Shown here piece by piece: positions 1 to 8,443 of a stretch of 64,000 bases of DNA. The DNA is taken from contig NZ_JAHWCI010000004.1 of NCBI RefSeq assembly GCF_019550915.1, positions 1 through 64,000 of the forward strand, given 5' to 3'. Numbering within the stretch: position 1 is the first letter of the stretch; each line of letters begins with the position of its first letter. The DNA comes from Mumia sp. zg.B17. GTDB taxonomy: Bacteria > Actinomycetota > Actinomycetes > Propionibacteriales > Nocardioidaceae. Under the pieces are notes generated by a model. That model did no database searches. It saw nothing but the letters and a program-made list of their open reading frames with translations, and was not told the origin of the DNA. The translations under genes were made by a program, and so were the position numbers.

Positions 1-60
1 CCCCGGCGGCGGGGGCGCCCGCCCGGGCGGCGCCCGCCCGCCGGGGGGGGCCCCGGCCGG
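1..60. other. C/G-only low-complexity sequence at window edge
   Basis: The first 60 bases consist only of C and G, with runs of up to eight G. Genuine coding sequence downstream has about 30% A+T, so this looks like a sequencing or assembly artefact at a contig end rather than real gene sequence. It stays open in the permease frame, so it cannot be used to place the start of that gene. Confidence 0.5.
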
Positions 61-950
61 GCGGTCGGCGGCGCCACGGTCCCCCCGGAGAGCCGCGAGC
101 GGTCGCGTACCTCTACATCCTCCCCGGGTTCGTCGTCCTCACGCTCTTCCTGCTTGCCCCGCTGGCATACGCCGTGTGGCTGTCGTTCTTCGCGTGGGAC
201 GGGCTCTCCCCCGGCACCTGGGTCGGCCTTCAGAACTACGCCGACGTGCTGACCGACCCGACGTTGCGCGCCCCGTTCGGGCACGCCCTCGTCCTCGTCG
301 TGTTCTTCTCGCTCGTCCCCGTCCTCCTCGGACTGCTCGCCGCGTCGCTTCTGATGCGGTCGACCGTCCGCGGCCGAGGCGTCTTCCAGGCGGTCGTGTT
401 CGTGCCGCAGGTGATCGCCCTGACGGTCGTCGCGGTGGCGTGGAAGCGGATCCTCGCCCCCGACGGGCCGCTCAACGAGGCCCTCCGCGCGATCGGTCTC
501 GACGGCCTCACCCGCGGCTGGCTGGGCGACCCCGACACCGCCCTCGTCGCCATCGGCGTCGTCGGGACGTGGCTCGGGACGGGACTGTGCACCGTGCTCT
601 TCCTCGCGGGCCTCTCGCGGGTGCCGCGCTCGATCTACGACGCCGCCCGTCTCGACGGCGCCGGGTTCTTCCGCGAGACATTCGCGATCAGCCTGCCCTC
701 GCTGCGCAACGAGCTCGCCGTCGCCCTGACGCTGACGATGGTCGCCGCGCTGCGGACGTTCGACCTCGTCTATCTCATGACCTCCGGCGGCCCGGGCGGC
801 GCGAGCGCGGTCCCGGCGTACGAGGTCTACATGAAGTCGATGCGCCAGGGCGAGGTCGGCACCGGCGTCACGATCGCGCTGATCCTGGCGGCGTTCATCA
901 TGCTCCTCACCGTGCTGGTCAACCGGATCCCCGAGCGGGAGGAGCGATGA
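3..950 (+). CDS. sugar ABC transporter permease, MalF/UgpA type, 5' partial
   Basis: Inner-membrane permease of a carbohydrate-uptake ABC transporter (CUT1 family), pairing with the next gene. The frame stays open to the left edge. Convincing family sequence (VAYLYILPGF, then a first membrane helix) starts near position 102, so the GTG at 174 is internal and the true start is missing or hidden in the low-complexity edge. The cytoplasmic EAA loop that contacts the ATPase is visible as YDAARLDGAGFFRETF around 640-690, followed by ISLPSL. The stop overlaps the ATG of the second permease by 4 nt. The solute-binding protein, and probably an upstream regulator, should lie left of the window; no ATPase is visible, as is common when a shared MsiK-type ATPase is used. 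Confidence 0.88.
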   Translation, partial: PAAGAPARAAPARRGGPRPGGRRRHGPPGEPRAVAYLYILPGFVVLTLFLLAPLAYAVWLSFFAWDGLSPGTWVGLQNYADVLTDPTLRAPFGHALVLVVFFSLVPVLLGLLAASLLMRSTVRGRGVFQAVVFVPQVIALTVVAVAWKRILAPDGPLNEALRAIGLDGLTRGWLGDPDTALVAIGVVGTWLGTGLCTVLFLAGLSRVPRSIYDAARLDGAGFFRETFAISLPSLRNELAVALTLTMVAALRTFDLVYLMTSGGPGGASAVPAYEVYMKSMRQGEVGTGVTIALILAAFIMLLTVLVNRIPEREER

Positions 951-1756
951 GCGAGCCTCGCCTCGAACGCAGCGTCACGATCGTCGTGCTCGCCCTCGGC
1001 ACCGTGGTCGCGCTCTTCCCGATCGCGATGATCGTCGCGTCGGCGTTCGTCTCCGACAACCCCAACGAGACCGGGATCGTCTGGAGCAACCTCGCCACGG
1101 CGTGGGACGAGGGCCACTTCTCGACCTACATGCGTTCCAGCGTGATCGTCACCGTCTGCGTGGTGGTGCTGGCGACGGCGCTCTCGTGCCTGCTCGGCTA
1201 CGCGTTCGGGACGATGCGGTTCCGCGGGTCCTCGGTGCTGTTCTACGTGCTGCTGCTCGGCCTGATGGTCCCCAACGAGGCCATCGTCGTCCCGCTCTAC
1301 TACCAGCTCCGCGACCTCGGCCAGACCAACACCTACCAGGCGCTGATCTTCCCGCAGGTCGCTCAGTCGCTGGCCTTCGGCACGTTCTGGATGAGGGCCT
1401 ACTTCCGCGGCACCTCGCGCGAGCTCGTCGAGTCGGCCCGGCTCGACGGCGCCGGCCACTTCCGCGTCTTCTGGTCGATCCTGCTGCCGATGGGCCGTCC
1501 GGCGATCATCACGATGGTCGTGCTGTTCTCGATGTGGACGTGGAACGAGTTCCTCCTGCCGCTGGTGATGATCCCCAGCAACGAGGACCTCCGGACGGCG
1601 CCGCTCGGGCTGACGTTCTTCAGCGGGCAGTACACCGGCTCGCCGTCGCTGCTCGCCGCGGCCGCGCTCATCGTGGCGCTGCCGATGCTCGTGCTCTTCC
1701 TGGTCGCGCAGCGGCACTTCATCCGCGGCATGACCGAGGGGGCGGTCAAGGGCTGA
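947..1756 (+). CDS. sugar ABC transporter permease, MalG/UgpE type
   Basis: Second permease (269 aa) of the CUT1-type transporter. I chose the ATG at 947 because it overlaps the upstream stop (ATGA) and gives the usual MalG length; a longer open frame starting at 176 is a shadow of the first permease. It begins with a hydrophobic helix (TIVVLALGTVVALFPI), contains about six membrane segments, and has the EAA loop ESARLDGAGHFRVFWSILLP near residues 165-185. Its partners are the upstream permease and a substrate-binding protein outside the window. The catabolic genes that follow suggest an amino-sugar or oligosaccharide substrate; the exact sugar cannot be read from the sequence. Confidence 0.92.
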   Translation: MSEPRLERSVTIVVLALGTVVALFPIAMIVASAFVSDNPNETGIVWSNLATAWDEGHFSTYMRSSVIVTVCVVVLATALSCLLGYAFGTMRFRGSSVLFYVLLLGLMVPNEAIVVPLYYQLRDLGQTNTYQALIFPQVAQSLAFGTFWMRAYFRGTSRELVESARLDGAGHFRVFWSILLPMGRPAIITMVVLFSMWTWNEFLLPLVMIPSNEDLRTAPLGLTFFSGQYTGSPSLLAAAALIVALPMLVLFLVAQRHFIRGMTEGAVKG

Positions 1757-1804
1757 CCCGCTCAGCCGCACGTCGACGATCGACCGAGAACCAGAGGGGG
1801 ACTC

Positions 1805-4639
1805 ATGATCCAGCGCACCACGAACACCATCGACTCCGGCGGTGCCGCACCACCACGATGGCGCAGGCTCGCCACGACGTCGGCAGCCGCGGCCTTGCTC
1901 GGCGCAGGGCTCGTCGCCGGCCCGGCCGCCGCGGCACCGGCGTCGTCCGGTCACGCCGACCGGCCCAGCACGGGGAGGCACTCGACGGCAACCGATCTCG
2001 ACGTGCTCTTCGTGGGTGCCCACCCCGACGACGAGTCGGGACGGCTCTCGACCTTCGGCCAGTGGGGCGAGCAGTTCGGAAGTCGCGTCGGCGTCGTCAC
2101 CATCACCCGCGGCGAGGGCGGTGGCAACGCGGTGGGTCCCGAGGAGGGCCCTGCGCTCGGCGTCATCCGCGAGCGTGAGGAGCGCGCTGCGGTGGGCACC
2201 GCCGGCGTCGAGGACGTGTTCAACCTCGACAAGGTCGACTTCTACTACTCGGTCAGCGCGCCGCTGCACCAGCAGGCGTGGGACGAGGAGGACACGCTCG
2301 AGCGACTGGTCCGGATCGTCCGTGAGACCCGTCCCGACGTCGTGGTGACGATGACCCCGGCCCCCACCCCCGGCAACCACGGCGGCCACCAGCAGGCCGC
2401 GCGGCTGGCCGCGGAGGCGTACGCCGTCGCCGGCGACCCGCGGCGCTTCCGCTCGCAGATCACGAAGGAGGGCCTGCGCGCGTACGCGCCGGACAAGCTC
2501 TTCCTGAACTCCGCCCGCGGCTCCGGCCCCGCCGGGTCGTCGTGCCCTCGCGCGTTCACCCCGACCGACCCGACCGACGACGTGTACGGCGTGTGGGCCG
2601 GCGGGCGGTCGGCCAGCGGCAAGACCTGGGCGCTCGTCGAGCGCGAGGCGCAGCGCAAGTACGCCTCGCAGGGCTGGGCCGGGTTCCCCGACCCCAGCAC
2701 GGACCCCCAGGCGATCGGGTGCGACTACTTCACCCAGGTCGCCTCGCGCGTGCCGTTCGCCCGAGGCGACCAGTCGGCCGCCGCGGCGTCCCCGGCAGCG
2801 ATGCTCCACGGTGCGGTGCTCCAGGCTCCGCGCGGGCTTCCGCTCGGCACCGGACTCGAGCTCACCGGCGAGACGGTCGACCTCGTACCCGGGCAGAGCG
2901 TGACGCTCACCGCGCGCCTCACCGCTCCCCCGCGCGCCCGCCTGGTCCAGGCGACCGGCACCGTGGTCCTCCCCGAGGGGTGGCGCGGGACGCGGTCCGT
3001 CAGGTTCGGGACCGTGCCGCGCGGACGGACGGTCACCCGCCAGGTCACCGTCACGGCGCCGGCCGACGCCGCGCCCAACACCCGGGCGCTCATCGGGCTC
3101 GACGTCCGCTCCGGCTCACGGACGGGCTACACCAACCAGAAGCTGTCGGTGACCCCGGACGTGTCCGGGACCCAGCAGCTCCTCCCCCAGGTCGCAGAGT
3201 TCGAGGCCTGGGCGCCGACGGTGGGCCTCCCGCAGCTCCGTGGGCTGGTCGCGCCGGTCCTGACCCTGCCCAGCGGCGGAAGCCGTACGGTCGGGATCGA
3301 CGTCACCAACCGCAGCGACACCCCGCAGTCCGGCACGGTGACCGTGGACCTGCCCGACGGCTTCGCGACGGCCGACGACACCGTCGCGTACGAGGACCTT
3401 GCGCCCGGGGCGACGCAGCGCGTCGAGATCGAGGTCACCAACACCGACGACACGCTCCCGACGTCCAACGAGGGCGGGGCCGGCGGTGACTACGCCTACA
3501 CGATCACCACGACCAGCACCTCTGGCTCCTCCACCGCCACGGCGGCGCTCGAGCTGGTGCCGACGGCACAGGTCGGCGAGACGGCGGCGCCGACGCTCGA
3601 CGGTACGGTCGCCCCCGGGGAGTACGCCTCGACGCTCGATCTGTCGCGGCGGTGGGAGGGCGACGCCTGCACCTCGCCTGCCGACTGCAGTGCGACCGGC
3701 TACGTCACCCGTGCGGGCGACGATCTCTACGTCGCCGCCGAGGTGACCGACGACGTCAAGAGCGCCGTGCTCGCGGCGTCGGACTGCAAGCGTCACTGGC
3801 GCGTCGACTCCCTCGAGGTCGCCATCGACCCGACGGGGACGTCGGAGAACACCTCCACCACCTTCAAGATCGGGGCTCTCCCGTTCACCGCCGAGGGTCA
3901 GTCGTGCGCCGCCCGCGACGCCGACAACCGCCAGGGCCCGATCGGAGCGTTCCCGATGGCCGGGGAGGGCGGCTCGGACGAGACGACGCTCGACCCGGGC
4001 AACGTGGCGCCAGGGTTCGAGATGGCGTCAGCCGTGACCGCGCCCTACACGGGCTACGTCATCGAGATGAAGATCCCGCTGTCGGCGCTGCCGGCGACGG
4101 TCGACCCCGACCGCATGGGCTTCAACATGTTCGTCTACGACTCCGACACCCAGGACAAGGCGGGCCAGACGCGGCTCGGGTGGTCCACGTGGGGTGGCGT
4201 CCAGGGCGATCCCTACCGGTGGGGTCGCGTCGAGCTCGGCGGGGGTGCGACGCCGCAGGTCGAGACCACGCCGCCGACGCTGGACTTCCCGGCGCTCGAC
4301 AGCCTCGACTCGCCGCAGTCGGTCGAGCAGGCCGTACGCTCCGGCGTCGGGCTCTCCGGCCTGCCGACCCTCGACCCGAGGCGGACCGCGCGCGTGGTCC
4401 GGGCGACGGTCCGGGGAGGTACGGCCATCGTGACCGTGGACGTGCGGCAGCGAGGCACCGCGCACCTCTTCGCGGTCGCGGGCGCCGATGCTCGCGAGGT
4501 CGGCTCGACCGAGGTCGCGCTGCGGCCCGGACGACACCAGGTCCGCATCCCGGTGACGGCGCGGCCCACGTCGGTGCTCCTCGGGTTCGATCCTGACCGC
4601 TCCGAAGGCACTGCGAGCTCGTCGGTGAGGGTGCGGTGA
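1805..4639 (+). CDS. secreted PIG-L/LmbE-family N-deacetylase with accessory domains
   Basis: Predicted zinc-dependent N-deacetylase (944 aa) of the GlcNAc-PI de-N-acetylase superfamily. An N-terminal export signal (RWRRLATTSAAAALLGAGLVAGPAAAA, here split by RR and an Ala-rich core) is followed by the catalytic domain. That domain shows the metal motif AHPDDE at about residues 71-76 and a second ligand motif HGGHQQ near 190-195. Downstream are two NEW3-like beta-sandwich stretches (roughly 350-440 and 470-560), a CBM9-like sugar-binding domain (about 590-810) and a C-terminal beta-rich segment. The size is far above the ~250-300 aa of simple LmbE proteins. It lies 48 nt after the permease and overlaps nagB by 4 nt, so deacetylation of an extracellular N-acetyl amino sugar is a fair inference. 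An AGAGGGGGA ribosome site precedes the ATG. Confidence 0.85.
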   Translation: MIQRTTNTIDSGGAAPPRWRRLATTSAAAALLGAGLVAGPAAAAPASSGHADRPSTGRHSTATDLDVLFVGAHPDDESGRLSTFGQWGEQFGSRVGVVTITRGEGGGNAVGPEEGPALGVIREREERAAVGTAGVEDVFNLDKVDFYYSVSAPLHQQAWDEEDTLERLVRIVRETRPDVVVTMTPAPTPGNHGGHQQAARLAAEAYAVAGDPRRFRSQITKEGLRAYAPDKLFLNSARGSGPAGSSCPRAFTPTDPTDDVYGVWAGGRSASGKTWALVEREAQRKYASQGWAGFPDPSTDPQAIGCDYFTQVASRVPFARGDQSAAAASPAAMLHGAVLQAPRGLPLGTGLELTGETVDLVPGQSVTLTARLTAPPRARLVQATGTVVLPEGWRGTRSVRFGTVPRGRTVTRQVTVTAPADAAPNTRALIGLDVRSGSRTGYTNQKLSVTPDVSGTQQLLPQVAEFEAWAPTVGLPQLRGLVAPVLTLPSGGSRTVGIDVTNRSDTPQSGTVTVDLPDGFATADDTVAYEDLAPGATQRVEIEVTNTDDTLPTSNEGGAGGDYAYTITTTSTSGSSTATAALELVPTAQVGETAAPTLDGTVAPGEYASTLDLSRRWEGDACTSPADCSATGYVTRAGDDLYVAAEVTDDVKSAVLAASDCKRHWRVDSLEVAIDPTGTSENTSTTFKIGALPFTAEGQSCAARDADNRQGPIGAFPMAGEGGSDETTLDPGNVAPGFEMASAVTAPYTGYVIEMKIPLSALPATVDPDRMGFNMFVYDSDTQDKAGQTRLGWSTWGGVQGDPYRWGRVELGGGATPQVETTPPTLDFPALDSLDSPQSVEQAVRSGVGLSGLPTLDPRRTARVVRATVRGGTAIVTVDVRQRGTAHLFAVAGADAREVGSTEVALRPGRHQVRIPVTARPTSVLLGFDPDRSEGTASSSVRVR

Positions 4640-5382
4640 CGCAACCTCTCGGAGCCACCGCCCGCCACCTGGTCCGCGACGACGCGGACCAGGTGGCGGC
4701 GACGGCCGCCGACCTGATCCTCGAGGCGTGCGACGACGAGTGCTCGGTCGGGCTGGCGACCGGATCGTCCCCGCTCGGCGCGTACGACGAGATCGTCCGA
4801 CGCGTCAGGGCGGGGACGGCGCCGCGCCGGGTGGCGCGACGCGGCTATCTCCTCGACGAGTACCTCGGCCTCCCCGTAGGCGACCGGAACTCGTACGCGT
4901 CGGTCATCCGGCGCGAGGTCGCCGACGCCCTCGGCCTCGAGGTCCGGGGCCCGGACGGGCAGGCCGCCGACCCCGACGCCGAGGCCGAGCGCTACGGGCG
5001 CGAGGTGGCGGAGGCGAGGGTCGCCGTGCAGGTCCTCGGGATCGGGCGCAACGGGCACCTCGGGTTCAACGAGCCCGGATCGGCGCTCGACTCCCGCACC
5101 CGGGTCGTCCGGCTCACCGAGACCACCCGGCGCGACAACGCTCGCTTCTTCGACTCCCTCGCCGAGGTCCCCACCCACGCCATCACGCAAGGCCTCGGCA
5201 CCATCATGCAGGCACGGCGCCTCGTCCTGATCGCCCTGGGTGAGCGCAAGGCCGACGCCGTACGCGCCGCTCTGCACGGACCGGTCGACCCCGCCTGCCC
5301 AGCCTCGGTGCTGCAGCGGCATCCCGACTCCTACCTCGTCACCGACCGGGCGGCCGCGGGTGAGCCAGGAGCGGACCGATGA
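4636..5382 (+). CDS. nagB: glucosamine-6-phosphate deaminase
   Basis: Converts glucosamine-6-phosphate to fructose-6-phosphate and ammonia in the cytoplasm (248 aa, usual family length). Family motifs are clear: GSSPLGAYDEIV near residue 35, YLLDEYLGL near 70, and the active-site segment GIGRNGHLGFNEPGS near 135-149 with the catalytic His and Glu. The position of the Asp found in the E. coli enzyme carries Asn; I recall the Asn form from Gram-positive homologues, so I do not treat it as a defect. The GTG start overlaps the upstream stop (GTGA) and the 3' end overlaps the oxidase gene. It supplies the link from the deacetylated amino sugar to glycolysis. Confidence 0.92.
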   Translation: MTQPLGATARHLVRDDADQVAATAADLILEACDDECSVGLATGSSPLGAYDEIVRRVRAGTAPRRVARRGYLLDEYLGLPVGDRNSYASVIRREVADALGLEVRGPDGQAADPDAEAERYGREVAEARVAVQVLGIGRNGHLGFNEPGSALDSRTRVVRLTETTRRDNARFFDSLAEVPTHAITQGLGTIMQARRLVLIALGERKADAVRAALHGPVDPACPASVLQRHPDSYLVTDRAAAGEPGADR

Positions 5383-6602
5383 CCATGCGTCACGCCGTGA
5401 TCGGAGGCGGGATCCTCGGCGTCGCTGTCGCTCGGGAGCTGCTCCGCCGCGACCCGGCCGCGCACGTCACCCTGCTGGAGAAGGAGCCGGAGCTCGCCGC
5501 GCACCAGACCGGGCGCAACAGCGGCGTGGTCCATGCCGGGCTGTACTACGAGCCCGGGTCGGCGAAGGCCCTGATGTGCCGGCGAGGGGTGGCGCTGCTC
5601 GAGGCGTACTGCGAGGAGAAGGACATCCGGCGCGTCACGTGCGGGAAGGTGCTGGTCGCGCTCGACGACGACGAGCGCGCACGCCTGGCCGGGATCGAGC
5701 GTCGGGCCCTCGCCAACGGCGTCCCCGGGGTGCGGATCCTCAGCGCGGCCGAGCTCCGGGAGATCGAGCCCCATGTGGCCGGGATCGCCGCGCTGCACTC
5801 GCCGTCGACCTCGATCGTCGACTTCGCGGAGGTGACGCGAGCTCTCGCTGCCGACGCGGTGGCGGCAGGAGCCAGCCTGCGGCTCGGCCACGAGGTCACC
5901 GCCATCGGTCGGCGGGGGGCCGAGGTCGTCCTGGCGGTCGCGGCGGGCGGAAGCACCACCGACATCGCCTTCGACCACGTGGTGGCGTGCGGAGGTCTCC
6001 AGAGCGACCGGCTCGCCGCCATGGCGGGCGACGACCCCGATCCGGTGATCATCCCGTTCCGTGGCGAGTACTACGCCCTCCGCCCCGAGCGGCGCAGCCT
6101 GGTCAAGGGGCTCGTCTATCCCGTTCCCGATCCTCGCTACCCGTTCCTCGGCGTGCACCTCACGCCCCGCGTCGACGGCGAGGTCCTGGTCGGCCCCAAC
6201 GCCGTGCTCGCCCTCGCCAGGGAGGGGTACGACTGGCGCACCGTGTCCGCGCACGACCTGGCCCAGGTGGCTCGCAGCCCGGCGTTCTGGAGGTTCGCGC
6301 GTCACCACTGGCGGACCGGCGTGAGAGAGACGGCCGGATCGCTGAGCCGGCGTCGCTTCGTCGCCGCCGCCCGCGCATACCTGCCCGAGCTCGCCGACGA
6401 CGACGTGGTCCCCGGGCGGGCAGGCGTCCGAGCCCAGGCGCTCGACCGCGACGGCGGGCTCGTCGACGACTTCCGCATCACCGCACGCGAGCGCCTCGTG
6501 ATCCTCCGGAACGCGCCCTCGCCCGCTGCCACGTCCGCCCTTGCCATCGCCGAGCACGTCGGCAGCCTCGTCGCCGCATCCACCCGTACGGAGGACCTGT
6601 GA
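5379..6602 (+). CDS. FAD-dependent 2-hydroxyacid oxidase, LhgO-like
   Basis: 407-aa FAD oxidoreductase closely resembling L-2-hydroxyglutarate oxidase/dehydrogenase LhgO (DAO fold). The dinucleotide-binding GGGILG is at residues 7-12, followed by the LhgO signature HQTGRNSGVVHAGLYYEPGS near 43-63. The C-terminal half keeps the family segments GPNAVLALAREGY and NAPSPAATSALAIAEHV. LhgO oxidises 2-hydroxyglutarate to 2-oxoglutarate, but here the gene sits between nagB and an aldolase with 4-nt overlaps on both sides. A related 2-hydroxy (sugar) acid from the operon's own pathway is therefore a plausible alternative substrate. Family is certain; substrate is not. Confidence 0.88.
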   Translation: MTMRHAVIGGGILGVAVARELLRRDPAAHVTLLEKEPELAAHQTGRNSGVVHAGLYYEPGSAKALMCRRGVALLEAYCEEKDIRRVTCGKVLVALDDDERARLAGIERRALANGVPGVRILSAAELREIEPHVAGIAALHSPSTSIVDFAEVTRALAADAVAAGASLRLGHEVTAIGRRGAEVVLAVAAGGSTTDIAFDHVVACGGLQSDRLAAMAGDDPDPVIIPFRGEYYALRPERRSLVKGLVYPVPDPRYPFLGVHLTPRVDGEVLVGPNAVLALAREGYDWRTVSAHDLAQVARSPAFWRFARHHWRTGVRETAGSLSRRRFVAAARAYLPELADDDVVPGRAGVRAQALDRDGGLVDDFRITARERLVILRNAPSPAATSALAIAEHVGSLVAASTRTEDL

Positions 6603-7504
6603 ACGTCACGCTCGAACCAGGGCTGTGGGGCGTGCTCGCCACGCCCTTCGATACGGCTTTCGCCCTCGACCTTCCCTCGCTGCAGCGCGAGGTCGGGTCG
6701 TTCGTCGCCGACGGCTGCGACGGCCTGGTCGCGCTGGGCGTCTTCGGGGAGGCGGCGGCGCTGTCCGACGACGAGGCGGTCGCCGTCGCACGCACCGTGG
6801 CGGCGAGCACCGACCTCCCGTACGTGCTGGGGTTGTCGGAGCGCGACCCCGAGCAGGTCGTACGACAGGCCGACCGCCTGCTCGCCTCGGTGCCCCGACC
6901 GCCGGTCGCCGTGATGGCTCAGATCAACGACCCCGATCCCGGGTCGGTGGCGGCGTCGCTGCGCCGGCTGCACGAGGAGACAGGATCAGCGGTGCTGCTC
7001 CAGGACTACCCCGTGGTCTCCGGCATCACCGTCCCTGACGAGACGGTCGTCGCGATCGCCCGGGCGTGTCCGTTCGTCGTCGGCGTCAAGTCCGAGACTC
7101 CCCCGACGTCGCTCGCGGTCGCCCGCCTGACGGCTGCCCTGGACGTGCCGATCTTCGGTGGGCTGGGAGGAGTCGGGCTCCTCGACGAGCTGATGGCGGG
7201 CTCGGCCGGCGCGATGACCGGATTCAGCCATCCGGCCGCGCTCGCCGCCGTCCTGAGGTCGTACCGGGACACCGGCTTCGAGGACGCCCGGGCGCAGTGG
7301 GCGCCGTGGCTTCCGCTCGCCACCTTCGAAGGCCAGGTCGGCATCGGCCTGTCGATCCGCAAGGAGCTCTTGCACCGGCGCGGGATCCTCGGCACCAGTC
7401 GCGTCCGTCCGCCCGCGCGTGCCCTCCCGCCCGAGCTCGTCCCGCTCCTCGAACGCCACCTGGCCACCGTCCCGGCGTCCGGGCCCCTCTCGTCCGCCCT
7501 CTGA
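6599..7504 (+). CDS. DapA/NanA-superfamily class I aldolase
   Basis: 301-aa member of the dihydrodipicolinate synthase/N-acetylneuraminate lyase family. These enzymes form a Schiff base between a lysine and pyruvate or another 2-keto acid. The expected lysine is in VGVKSE near residue 163 and the partner tyrosine in LLQDYPVVSG near 137. The usual GTTGE loop is replaced by GVFGEAAAL near 45-53, so it is not a standard DapA. The GTG start overlaps the oxidase stop. In this context it is more likely a catabolic 2-keto-3-deoxy-acid aldolase or dehydratase than a lysine-biosynthetic enzyme. That is inference from neighbours; a true dapA would normally lie elsewhere with dapB. Confidence 0.85.
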   Translation: MNVTLEPGLWGVLATPFDTAFALDLPSLQREVGSFVADGCDGLVALGVFGEAAALSDDEAVAVARTVAASTDLPYVLGLSERDPEQVVRQADRLLASVPRPPVAVMAQINDPDPGSVAASLRRLHEETGSAVLLQDYPVVSGITVPDETVVAIARACPFVVGVKSETPPTSLAVARLTAALDVPIFGGLGGVGLLDELMAGSAGAMTGFSHPAALAAVLRSYRDTGFEDARAQWAPWLPLATFEGQVGIGLSIRKELLHRRGILGTSRVRPPARALPPELVPLLERHLATVPASGPLSSAL

Positions 7505-7517
7505 AGGAGGACCGCCC

Positions 7518-8369
7518 GTGCGACTCTCGACCATCCAGCTCAACGGCCGACCGACCGCGTGCGTGACCGTCGCCGAGGGACTCGCCCGGATCGACCAGGT
7601 GCTCCCCGGGGCGCCGGACGACGTGATGACTCTCCTCGAAGGCGACCGTCTCGGCGAGCTCGCCCGCGCGATCGCTGCCGGCGTCGACACCTCTGCCCTG
7701 GTCGATCCCGAAGGAGCGGTGCTCACGCCTTGGACGCGGCCGCGCAAGATCCTCGGCATCGGGCTCAACTACCGGGCGCACGCGGGTGACCTCGGCGAGG
7801 AGGCACCCCGTACGTCGCCGGCCTCGTTCCTCAAGGCCGACCACACCATCGTCGGGCCCGGCGAGCCGATCGTCGTCCCCGGCGACCTCGGCACGGTGAC
7901 CTCGGAGGCCGAGCTCGGTCTGGTCGTCGGCCGGCCCTGCTACCGCGTCAGCGTCGACGAGGCGATGGCGTACGTCGCGGGGGTCGTCGCGGTGCTCGAC
8001 CAGACGGCCGAGGAGGTCCTCCTCGAGAACCCCCGCTATCTGACCCGGGTCAAGAACTACCCCACCTTCTTCGCCTTCGGGCCCGAGCTGATCACCCTCG
8101 ACGAGGTGCTGGCGGAGGGGCCGCTGGAGGATCTACGCGTCGCAACGATCCACAACGGCGCGGTCCACCGCGAGGACGTGGTGGGCGGCATGACGTTCTC
8201 CCCCGCAGAGCTGCTGAGCTTCCACAGCCACGTCATGCCGTTCTTCCCTGGCGACATCCTGTCGACCGGGACACCGGGCGCCGTGGCGATCCAGGCGGGC
8301 GACACCGTGCGGTGCGAGCTCGGCGACGGGCTCTCCTTCCTGGAGAACCCGGTCAGGTCGGTCGGGTGA
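7518..8369 (+). CDS. fumarylacetoacetate hydrolase family protein
   Basis: 283-aa FAH-fold enzyme. The GTG at 7518 is chosen because a strong GAAGGAGG ribosome site lies 7 nt upstream; a longer frame from 7419 runs back into the aldolase. It shows the family segments GIGLNYRAHAGDLGEEAP, FLKADHTIVGPGEPIVVP and the metal-binding VTSEAELGLVVGR, and ends with FPGDILSTGTPG. Relatives hydrolyse acylpyruvates such as fumarylpyruvate or 2,4-diketo-3-deoxy sugar acids, or decarboxylate oxaloacetate. Directly after an aldolase and a 2-hydroxyacid oxidase, cleavage of a diketo-deoxy acid to pyruvate plus a small acid is a reasonable but untested role. Confidence 0.88.
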   Translation: MRLSTIQLNGRPTACVTVAEGLARIDQVLPGAPDDVMTLLEGDRLGELARAIAAGVDTSALVDPEGAVLTPWTRPRKILGIGLNYRAHAGDLGEEAPRTSPASFLKADHTIVGPGEPIVVPGDLGTVTSEAELGLVVGRPCYRVSVDEAMAYVAGVVAVLDQTAEEVLLENPRYLTRVKNYPTFFAFGPELITLDEVLAEGPLEDLRVATIHNGAVHREDVVGGMTFSPAELLSFHSHVMPFFPGDILSTGTPGAVAIQAGDTVRCELGDGLSFLENPVRSVG

Positions 8370-8443
8370 GCGCTCCCCCGGCCGTACGCTGAGCGCATGA
8401 CCGGCGATGTGACCCTCGTGATCGTGGTCTGAGCCAGGCGACG

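Noticed and set aside
827-2809. 660-aa open frame on the minus strand
   Set aside because: Arg/Gly/Val-rich composition with no motif; it is the antisense shadow of the permease and PIG-L genes, which have clear family motifs.
6599-7504. Housekeeping dihydrodipicolinate synthase (dapA)
   Set aside because: The GTTGE loop is replaced by GVFGE and the gene is embedded in a catabolic operon, so only superfamily membership is claimed.
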